A program made the position numbers and the translations under genes. From Paenibacillus sp. UBA6285 (lineage in GTDB: Bacteria; Bacillota; Bacilli; Paenibacillales; Paenibacillaceae), in the NCBI GenBank assembly GCA_002438345.1, contig DJUJ01000089.1, positions 22,997 to 28,259 on the forward strand: a stretch of 5,263 bases of DNA, written 5' to 3'. Each line of letters opens with the position of its first letter. Positions within the stretch are counted from its first letter, which is position 1. Positions 1 through 5,014 of the stretch are shown piece by piece. The notes below the pieces were generated by a model. That model saw nothing but the letters and a program-made list of their open reading frames with translations. It did no database searches and was not told where the DNA came from.

Positions 1-1
1 C

Positions 2-316
2 GTTCTTGCGTTCACTTGGATTGCCGTCACCTTCGGCTTGCTTGCCAAATCTTTCGAGGGAGCCGGAGTGTTTTCTTACATTCTGATGTTGCTTTTATTC
101 GTTAGCTCAGCCTTTGCCCCGACTGACAGCATGCCCGCGGCTATCCGCGTATTCGCGGAATATCAGCCCATGACGCCGCTTATCGAGAGCATTCGTTCTC
201 TTTTACTCGGAGGAACGGCGGATAAAACTACGCTTGCGGCGGTATTATGGAGTTTGGCAATACTCGGGTTCTTCTGGGCTTCCGCCATGCGGGTGTATAA
301 ACGGAGGATGAAATAA
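2..316 (+). CDS. ABC-2 type transporter permease, DrrB-like (C-terminal part, 5' truncated)
   Basis: This is the last 104 residues of an integral membrane permease; the N-terminal part lies before the window, so no start can be given. The frame is open from base 2 and ends at TAA 314-316. The visible part has a hydrophobic stretch ending FGLLAKSFEGAG (about residues 1-20), a second membrane segment (about 22-39) ending in SSAFAPTDSMP, an amphipathic piece with a PMTPLIESIRSLLLGG motif, a last membrane helix (about 78-99) and a basic tail, YKRRMK. This order, with the LLAKS/FAPTDSMP/P-x-TPL landmarks, is typical of the C-terminal half of DrrB-family ABC-2 permeases, which pair with a DrrA-type ATPase to export drugs, lipids or natural products; the full family is usually about 240-280 residues. 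The ATPase gene is probably just upstream, outside the window. A terminator follows at 383-426, so this is likely the last gene of its operon. The substrate cannot be told. Confidence 0.85.
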   Translation, partial: VLAFTWIAVTFGLLAKSFEGAGVFSYILMLLLFVSSAFAPTDSMPAAIRVFAEYQPMTPLIESIRSLLLGGTADKTTLAAVLWSLAILGFFWASAMRVYKRRMK

Positions 317-346
317 ACGTAAAAAAAAGACCGGCAATCGGCTCGT

Positions 347-379
347 TAACACTTGTTGGTGAGAAATGAATTAGTGTTA
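347..379 (+). other. Stem-loop in the 3' region of the ABC permease transcript
   Basis: A perfect 7-bp inverted repeat, TAACACT (347-353) and AGTGTTA (373-379), encloses a 19-nt loop. It lies between the permease stop codon and the terminator hairpin, so an RNA crossing this region would carry two adjacent stems. No matching riboswitch or small-RNA family is recognised. It may be only a 3' stabilising structure. Confidence 0.45.
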
Positions 380-382
380 CAC

Positions 383-426
383 AAAGAGGCGGTAGCTCCT
401 CGAAAGAGGACATACCGGCTTTTTTT
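383..426 (+). terminator. Rho-independent terminator after the ABC permease gene
   Basis: The strand folds into one long hairpin. TCCTC (397-401) pairs with GAGGA (406-410) across a GAAA tetraloop. After a 2x2 internal loop, CGGTA (390-394) pairs with TACCG (413-417). After one G-G mismatch, AAAGAG (383-388) pairs with CTTTTT (419-424; 386 with 421 is a G-U wobble). The run of seven T at 420-426 gives the U-tract. This is a strong intrinsic terminator in + orientation, 66 nt after the permease stop codon. Because an A-tract lies on the 5' side (321-328), the region may also stop transcription arriving from the right. Confidence 0.8.
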
Positions 427-547
427 GTGCACAGATTAACAAGCGCACCTTAATTCCACGCTTCGTGTGAGTATTCACGGTATATAGAGAAGAGACAATA
501 CTTTTTGGAATGGCAAAAGAAAAAGGTCTATTTTTTGAATATTTCTG

Positions 548-574
548 TGCTATTCTAGAAATGTGATTTATACA
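548..574 (+). promoter_or_regulatory. Candidate promoter for the MFS efflux gene (weak)
   Basis: Two overlapping -10 candidates are visible in the AT-rich upstream region. One is an extended -10: TG at 548-549, one base, then TATTCT at 551-556. The other is TATACA at 569-574. Neither has a good -35 at the usual distance, so the exact promoter is uncertain. Either would give a 5' leader of roughly 100 nt before the GTG at 681, and either would place the inverted repeat at 571-585 on or just downstream of the start point, where a repressor would block transcription. The rest of 430-680 holds only AT-rich sequence with short palindromes and the possible leader peptides noted separately. Confidence 0.35.
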
Positions 575-585
575 AAATTTTTGTA
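571..585. promoter_or_regulatory. Perfect 15-bp inverted repeat, likely operator
   Basis: TACAAAA (571-577), a single central T, and TTTTGTA (579-585) form a perfect dyad. It overlaps one -10 candidate (569-574) and lies just downstream of the other (551-556). Dyads of this size in front of drug-efflux genes are commonly bound by TetR-, MarR- or GntR-type repressors, but no regulator gene is in the window, so the cognate protein is unknown. It lacks the G+C-rich stem and position expected of a terminator. Confidence 0.5.
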
Positions 586-680
586 CATAGAATTAGAAAT
601 ACCTGATTTGGTAATTAATTTTTATAAGCGAGTGGGAAATGAATGATATTATTTTTTGGAAAATGGGGGAGTAAGTTATA

Positions 681-1934
681 GTGATACCAACCGAAGCACC
701 AAACAAAAAACATTGGAAAAGGGATATTATTATCTTTCTAAGTAGTCAAACATTCTCGTTATTCGGCTCTGCATTAGTTCAATATGCAATTATGTGGTAC
801 GTAACACTCACAACAAAATCAGGTATGATGATGACATTATTTATTATTTGTGGATTTATTCCTACGTTTCTATTATCTCCATTTGCAGGTGTATGGGCGG
901 ACCGTTTCAACCGAAAATATCTTATCATCATAGCAGATGCCATGATTGCCTTTGTCACACTGATTTTAGCCATTACTTTTTTGTTAGGTTATGACGAGAT
1001 ATGGTTGTTGTTCGCCATTGCTGCAGTTCGCGCGCTCGGAGCTGGGATTCAAACACCTGCAGTTGGAGCAATATTACCTCAAATCGTACCAGAGGATAAG
1101 CTGACAAAGGTAAATGGAATTAACGGAAGTCTTCAAGCGCTTATGATGTTTGTTGCACCTATCGTGAGTGCGTCATCGCTTACAATGGCAACAATCGAGG
1201 TTATTTTCTTTATCGATGTTGTCACAGCGGCGATAGCGATCTTTACATTATCTTTCTTTTTGAAAATATCTTTGCATAAAAAAGCGACTGATAAACAAAC
1301 GACAAGCTATTTGGATGATTTTAAACTGGGTTTAAGCTATATTAAAAACCACAGCTTTCTCAAAACATTTTTCATTTTTTTCGCCTTTTTCTTTGTATTG
1401 ATGGCGCCGGCGGCATTTTTAACACCGCTACAAGTGACACGCAGCTTTGGAGATGATTATTGGCGATTGACAGCCATTGAAATTGCTTTCTCTATCGGTA
1501 TGATGGCTGGCGGAGCAATTATTGCATCATGGGGCGGCTTCCGCAACAAGGTATATACGATGACTTTCGCTAGTTTAATTATGGGCGTATGTACGTTAGC
1601 TTTGGGTATTGTACCTGTTTTTTGGATCTACTTGGCTATGATGGCTATATTCGGCATAGCTATGCCCATCTTTAATACACCTACAACCGTAATGCTACAA
1701 GAGAAGGTAGATCCGGATTACTTGGGACGCATATTTGGAGTATTCGGTATGATATCGACTTCCATGATGCCAATTGGTATGCTGATATTCGGTCCGCTTG
1801 CGGATGTAATTGAGATTGAATGGCTCCTTGTTGGAACAGGGTTGTTTATTGTAATTCTGTCCATTTTCTTCATTCGTAATAAACGTTTGGTTGAAGCCGG
1901 GATGCCGTTAATAAAGGAGTCATCACAAGAGTAG
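681..1934 (+). CDS. MFS efflux transporter, MefA-like DHA3 family
   Basis: A complete 417-residue proton-driven exporter of the major facilitator superfamily in the cytoplasmic membrane. About twelve hydrophobic helices are visible (starting near residues 16, 50, 81, 107, 146, 172, 228, 264, 291, 314, 351 and 382), with a long charged central loop at about 196-227. MFS motif A is at 70-79 (GVWADRFNRK). The segments TPAVGAILPQIVPEDKLTK (125-143) and DYLGRIFG (346-353), followed by SMMPIG (361-366), match landmarks of the macrolide-efflux (Mef) branch of the DHA3 family, and the length fits that family (about 405-420). The start is GTG at 681, chosen because GGGGGAG (665-671) lies 9 nt upstream and the N-terminus then has a short basic lead before helix 1. 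The gene is clearly more AT-rich than the SecA-like gene, suggesting a different origin. The drug or natural-product substrate is not predictable; resemblance to Mef does not prove macrolide resistance. Confidence 0.9.
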   Translation: MIPTEAPNKKHWKRDIIIFLSSQTFSLFGSALVQYAIMWYVTLTTKSGMMMTLFIICGFIPTFLLSPFAGVWADRFNRKYLIIIADAMIAFVTLILAITFLLGYDEIWLLFAIAAVRALGAGIQTPAVGAILPQIVPEDKLTKVNGINGSLQALMMFVAPIVSASSLTMATIEVIFFIDVVTAAIAIFTLSFFLKISLHKKATDKQTTSYLDDFKLGLSYIKNHSFLKTFFIFFAFFFVLMAPAAFLTPLQVTRSFGDDYWRLTAIEIAFSIGMMAGGAIIASWGGFRNKVYTMTFASLIMGVCTLALGIVPVFWIYLAMMAIFGIAMPIFNTPTTVMLQEKVDPDYLGRIFGVFGMISTSMMPIGMLIFGPLADVIEIEWLLVGTGLFIVILSIFFIRNKRLVEAGMPLIKESSQE

Positions 1935-1951
1935 CAGTGAGAGATACGCAG

Positions 1952-2008
1952 TACCAGGGAGATCAAGTCGAATGCTGGGTAAGGGCTATGACATGAACCC
2001 ATGTGTAG
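1952..2008 (+). promoter_or_regulatory. Two hairpins in the leader before the small coiled-coil gene
   Basis: Between the MFS stop codon and the terminator at 2018-2063 two further stems can be drawn. TACCAG (1952-1957) pairs with CTGGGTA (1975-1981) with one bulged G. CTAT plus ACATG (1986-1995, G1990 bulged) pairs with CATGTGTAG (2000-2008) around an AACC loop; one closing pair is G-U. Together with the terminator they form three consecutive hairpins, the general architecture of a cis-acting RNA leader. No known riboswitch or T-box consensus is recognised. They could instead be accidental structures in the MFS 3' untranslated region. Confidence 0.35.
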
Positions 2009-2017
2009 AGAAAAATA

Positions 2018-2063
2018 AGAAGCTCTCCTGAAGTTCAATTGAACTTTGTGGAAGGCTTTTCTT
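2018..2063 (+). terminator. Intrinsic terminator or attenuator between the MFS gene and the small gene
   Basis: The 16-bp palindrome AAGTTCAATTGAACTT (2031-2046) forms the apical stem. Below a small internal loop, TCC (2026-2028) pairs with GGA (2050-2052), and AGAAGCT (2018-2024) pairs with GGCTTTT (2054-2060) with two G-U wobbles. TTTTCTT (2057-2063) supplies the U-tract. It sits 84 nt after the MFS stop, consistent with ending that transcript. It ends only 23 nt before the ATG of the next gene, too little room for a promoter, so expression of that gene must pass through this structure. Confidence 0.7.
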
Positions 2064-2086
2064 AATTAGAAAAAAGGAGGCCGGTT

Positions 2087-2272
2087 ATGACATATTCACA
2101 AATCTGGAACAACTCAGGAAATGAAGCCGAAATTCTCTATTTGGAACAGCAGATTGAGGCCATCAAAAAAGAATTAAAACGAGCAAAAACCGCAGAACAA
2201 CAGGAGATATTGGATCAAGCGAATCGCAAGCTGGCTGAATTGGAAGCGAAGCTGGATGAGCTAGAGGAGTAG
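2087..2272 (+). CDS. Small charged coiled-coil protein, function unknown
   Basis: A complete 61-residue protein that I do not recognise. After a polar N-terminus (about residues 1-13) nearly the whole chain is predicted to be helical and is rich in Glu, Lys, Gln, Leu and Ala. Hydrophobic residues follow heptad spacing in two blocks: I23, I26, L30, A33 and A45, L49, L52, L56, L59. The phase shifts around residues 34-41, so it could be one coiled coil with a stutter or an antiparallel helical hairpin. There is no signal peptide, membrane segment, cysteine or histidine. The ATG is well supported by AAGGAGG (2074-2080) with a 6-nt gap, which makes this a real gene despite its size. It follows the terminator-like hairpin at 2018-2063 and converges with the SecA-like gene, 20 nt between stop codons. 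A partner-binding or scaffolding role is possible but only a guess. Confidence 0.75.
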   Translation: MTYSQIWNNSGNEAEILYLEQQIEAIKKELKRAKTAEQQEILDQANRKLAELEAKLDELEE

Positions 2273-2283
2273 GGGGGCGCCCC
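2272..2283. repeat. GC-rich palindrome between convergent genes
   Basis: GGGGCGCCCC (2274-2283) is a perfect 10-bp palindrome beginning just after the stop codon of the small gene and ending 9 nt before the stop codon of the convergent SecA-like gene. It may slow RNA polymerase from both sides. Neither side carries a proper T-run and a hairpin loop would have to be very short, so it is not a classical intrinsic terminator. Confidence 0.4.
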
Positions 2284-2292
2284 TTCGTTGCA

Positions 2293-4581
2293 TCAATATT
2301 TTGACAGCTTGTATACCGGCCACAATACCAGTCTAAATATCTTGCGAACATAATAAGCCGTTACTGTCCCTGCGGTCCAAGAACTGCGCTTATTATGGAT
2401 GTATTGATCACTGATAATATAAGTCCGGGTGGAAGCAGGGCTTTTCAGACCGAACTTTTCCCACTCTGCCGGATCATTCGAACCTCTGAGCCTTTCAAGC
2501 ATATTCTCCGACGCGTTATTTATTTTAGAGGGAATTTGCTCGTAGGCTTCGGTGATTTGTGCATGAAATTCGTCGATCGGATTGCGGCTGGCAAGGCTCT
2601 CCAAGTGAATGCCTTCGCGAAGGTAAGAAACGTATGCAAGATGGTCAGCCCAGAACTCGTCGATATAAAAAAGCCGTACCCGCTGCTCCGCTGGGCTCAA
2701 CGGCTGCTCGCCTTTCAAAATTCGGAGCCGCTCCGAGTATAGAATTCGCCTCTGATCCTCCACCATATCCGAATAACAGTTCAGTTCCTTGTGGATATCG
2801 AAGTTTTGGCCCATAACAATACGCTGAATACTTGTGATCTTGCTGCTGAGCACCGTCTCTTCAAGAGCCTCATCCTGCCTGGGAGCGCGAACCGCTTTAT
2901 GGATGCCGAAGCGAAGCAGCAACTCGTCCTCCAAGCTTACATAAAAAACGGAAGCTCCCGGGTCGCCTTGGCGACCGGAACGCCCGCGCAACTGGTCGTC
3001 GATCCGCACGCTTTCGTTCACATGGGTGGCAATTACGTACAACCCGCCCAGCTTGGCGACTACTTCTGCTTGCGCGGGGTTGCCGCCGCCGAGCCGAATG
3101 TCGACGCCGCGTCCCGCCATATTCGTAGACACCGTCACGGCGCCAGTTTCTCCCGCTTTGGCGATGATCCCGGCTTCTTCTGCGTCGTTTTTTGCATTCA
3201 AAACATGGCAAGGTACGCCGGCAACCGCTAGCGCCTTCGCCAGCATGTCAGACTCCTCGACGCTTGACGTACCAATGAGAATGGAACGTCCCGCCTTATG
3301 GACAGACGAGATTTCGTGTACAAGCGACTTAATCTTGGCTTCTTTATGGGTATAAATCCGGTGCGGATGGTCGATCCGGATATTTGGCCGGTTCGGCGGG
3401 ATTTGCACGGCCTCCAGCGCATAAATATCTTTGAACTCCATTGCGGAAGCATGCGCGGTAGCCGTCATTCCGCAAATCTGCGGATACAGGCTGATGAAGT
3501 GTTGAATGGTGATCGTCCCGAGAATTTTTCCACTGGCTGTGGAGGACAGCCCTTCTTTGGCCGTTAGCGCGGCTTGCAGCCCGTCCGGCAAATACCGGTT
3601 CTCCGCCACACGGCCGGTATATTCTTCGATCAGCTCGATTTTGCCGTCCCGGACGATGTAATCGACGTCTTTCTTTAATAACGTTTCCGCATGCAGCGCG
3701 CAATTTAATGACGTCAGCAAGTGACTGTTATCGCTATCGTACAAATTGCCGCATTCCAGCAGTGATTCCGCTTCCGCAGCGCCTGCTTCATTCAAGTAAA
3801 CATTCCGCTGGAACTCGTCGAAGTCGTAATGCTCTGCTTGCTTGAGCTGCCGAGCCACTTCTGCGAAACGAAAGCCGTCGCTCCTGGAAGAGGGCGAATC
3901 GCCGCTGATGACTAGCGGCACCCGTGCTTCGTCGAGAAGCAGCGAATCCGCTTCATCGACGATGACGTAGTGGAAAGGACGATGCACGGTATCGGCTTCG
4001 CTTAGTGCGATTGTGTAGCGCAAGTAATCGAATCCCGCTTCTTTGGCCGTAACATAGGTTATATCCTTGGCGTATGCTTCCTGTTTCTCGGACAGGCTCA
4101 TGCCCGCTTGAACCGAGTTTATCGTTAACCCGAGGAAACGATAGATCGGGCCCATCCACTCCGCATCCCGCTTGGCCAAATAATCGTTAAAAGTCAGAAC
4201 ATGAACGCCTTTGCCGGTCAGTGCATTTAGATATGCAGGCATAACAGCAGATAGTGTTTTTCCTTCACCGGTATGCTGCTCGATCAAGAATCTCTCGTGC
4301 AGAGCGATGGCAGCCATGATCTGGACATCGTAAGGCTGTAATCCGAGCTTTCTCTTCGCTGCCTCGCAAACTAACGCATAAGCATCGACAAGCAGCTCAT
4401 CCAAAGGTGTACCCGATTTTGCTTCTTCTTGTAGCCGGAGGGATTCCGCTTGAAGCTGCCCATCGTCCAATGCTTCCAAATTCCGTTTCCTGATGAGCTC
4501 CGCTTTGTCCTGATAGACTTTCAGCTTATTCTGGGTATCGCGGTCTTTGAATTTTTGCATCAACTTTACGGCTATATTCAT
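2293..4581 (-). CDS. secA2: SecA-type preprotein translocase ATPase, accessory SecA2-like
   Basis: A complete 762-residue SecA motor, the cytosolic ATPase that pushes unfolded preproteins through SecYEG or an accessory channel. In order: Q-motif-like QPYDVQ (82-87), Walker A TGEGKT (104-109), NDYLAKRDAEW (132-142), DEAD Walker B followed by SLLLDEARVPLVISG (209-227), preprotein cross-linking domain about 228-370, YTGRVAENRYLPDGLQAAL (321-339), GMTATA (371-376), PPNRPNIR (395-402), second motor domain with GTSSVEESD (437-445), TNMAGRGVDIRLGG (486-499) and QLRGRSGRQGDPG (530-542), and a helical scaffold with SDMVEDQRRILYSER (604-618) and FWADHLAYVSYLREGIHLE (643-661). The cysteine/histidine zinc finger that ends most housekeeping SecA proteins is absent; the chain ends in an aromatic, basic tail (about 715-762). 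Housekeeping SecA is usually about 800-900 residues, SecA2 about 780-800. The short length, missing zinc finger and divergent motifs (DEAD for DEVD, GMTATA for GMTGTA) favour an accessory SecA2. The ATG at 4579-4581 has GAGGGGAG 11 nt upstream. No SecY2, Asp or SlaP-like partner is visible, so its cargo is unknown. Confidence 0.9.
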   Translation of the reverse strand: MNIAVKLMQKFKDRDTQNKLKVYQDKAELIRKRNLEALDDGQLQAESLRLQEEAKSGTPLDELLVDAYALVCEAAKRKLGLQPYDVQIMAAIALHERFLIEQHTGEGKTLSAVMPAYLNALTGKGVHVLTFNDYLAKRDAEWMGPIYRFLGLTINSVQAGMSLSEKQEAYAKDITYVTAKEAGFDYLRYTIALSEADTVHRPFHYVIVDEADSLLLDEARVPLVISGDSPSSRSDGFRFAEVARQLKQAEHYDFDEFQRNVYLNEAGAAEAESLLECGNLYDSDNSHLLTSLNCALHAETLLKKDVDYIVRDGKIELIEEYTGRVAENRYLPDGLQAALTAKEGLSSTASGKILGTITIQHFISLYPQICGMTATAHASAMEFKDIYALEAVQIPPNRPNIRIDHPHRIYTHKEAKIKSLVHEISSVHKAGRSILIGTSSVEESDMLAKALAVAGVPCHVLNAKNDAEEAGIIAKAGETGAVTVSTNMAGRGVDIRLGGGNPAQAEVVAKLGGLYVIATHVNESVRIDDQLRGRSGRQGDPGASVFYVSLEDELLLRFGIHKAVRAPRQDEALEETVLSSKITSIQRIVMGQNFDIHKELNCYSDMVEDQRRILYSERLRILKGEQPLSPAEQRVRLFYIDEFWADHLAYVSYLREGIHLESLASRNPIDEFHAQITEAYEQIPSKINNASENMLERLRGSNDPAEWEKFGLKSPASTRTYIISDQYIHNKRSSWTAGTVTAYYVRKIFRLVLWPVYKLSKY

Positions 4582-4592
4582 AAGAATTTGAT

Positions 4593-4600
4593 CTCCCCTC
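4593..4600 (-). promoter_or_regulatory. Ribosome binding site of the SecA2-like gene
   Basis: Read on the minus strand this is GAGGGGAG, 11 nt before the ATG at 4579-4581. The spacing is slightly long, but it is the only good site nearby and supports this start over the internal Met at residue 8. Confidence 0.6.
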
Positions 4601-4702
4601 GGTAGAAATACGTTTAGTTTTGAACAATATTTGCGCTGATCTGTCGGTTAACAGGTTGCCGGCGAATCCGATAATCCTACTCCAATAGGAAATAAACCCC
4701 TA

Positions 4703-4731
4703 AAAATAACCAATTATTCCCTTGGATTCAA
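4703..4731 (-). promoter_or_regulatory. Sigma-A-type promoter of the SecA2-like gene
   Basis: On the minus strand, TTGAAT (complement of 4726-4731) and TATTTT (complement of 4703-4708) are separated by exactly 17 nt. Each matches four of six consensus bases. Transcription would start near 4696, leaving an untranslated leader of about 115 nt. The spacer contains a CCAA/TTGG dyad (4711-4714 and 4722-4725) that might bind a regulator. The leader can form short hairpins, CTGT/ACAG (4641-4644 and 4651-4654) and CCTA/TAGG (4676-4679 and 4686-4689), but no known riboswitch is recognised. Confidence 0.5.
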
Positions 4732-4908
4732 TCTACCAAAAAATTCTATTAAATGCAATTTGGACAAATGATAGAGACTATTAAAACGTGAATCGATATT
4801 ACTTTCTCAGTATTTCAATCTTAAAACTCTAAGCATTCAACACCAGCTTATTTCGATTGCTATAAGGTGGATACTTCTAGGTACTCTGCAAGTATTATCT
4901 TCGACTTC

Positions 4909-4928
4909 TTGTTTGCAGATTGTTTGCA
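4909..4928. repeat. Direct repeat TTGTTTGCA, two copies one helical turn apart
   Basis: TTGTTTGCA occurs at 4909-4917 and again at 4920-4928, an 11-bp period that places both copies on the same face of the DNA helix. It lies between the terminator of the sulfurtransferase gene and the promoter of the SecA2-like gene. It could be a regulator-binding site or chance. Apart from this and the minor CTATTAAA repeat (4746-4753 and 4778-4785), I see nothing in 4740-4935. Confidence 0.35.
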
Positions 4929-4937
4929 AAAGAACCC

Positions 4938-4982
4938 AAAAAGGACTGAACAGGGCAGCTTAAACATCACCCAGTCTAGTCC
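4938..4982 (-). terminator. Rho-independent terminator of the sulfurtransferase gene
   Basis: On the minus strand GGACT (complement of 4978-4982) pairs with AGTCC (complement of 4943-4947). The stem continues inward, with two mismatches and one wobble, to a GGG/CCC block, and is followed at once by TTTTT (complement of 4938-4942). It lies 32 nt beyond the TAA at 5015-5017. It separates this gene from the SecA2-like gene, which has its own promoter, so the two are probably not one operon. Confidence 0.7.
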
Positions 4983-5014
4983 GCATAACTGCTTATCTAA
5001 ATTTCTAGCAACTC

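Noticed and set aside
228..413. 61-residue - strand open frame
   Set aside because: It overlaps the ABC permease end and the terminator hairpin on the opposite strand; the frame has no domain features and is best explained as a shadow.
321..426. Known riboswitch classes (c-di-GMP, fluoride, yybP-ykoY, cobalamin, SAM, FMN) for the folded region
   Set aside because: No class consensus core could be matched by eye; only a terminator and a separate stem are supported. The region also follows a gene rather than clearly preceding one.
1718..2038. 106-residue - strand open frame
   Set aside because: Mostly antisense to the conserved C-terminal half of the MFS gene and running into the hairpin region; no domain and no supporting start signals.
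1935..2086. T-box leader before the small gene
   Set aside because: The conserved T-box antiterminator bulge sequence (TGG-containing, AGGGTGGNACCGCG type) is absent.
2272..2283. Bidirectional intrinsic terminator between the convergent genes
   Set aside because: The palindrome has almost no loop and no T-run on either side.
2791..3231. 146-residue + strand open frame inside the SecA2-like gene
   Set aside because: Antisense to the conserved second motor domain. The long frame is a by-product of G+C-rich codons on the other strand, as are the other frames between 2395 and 4159.
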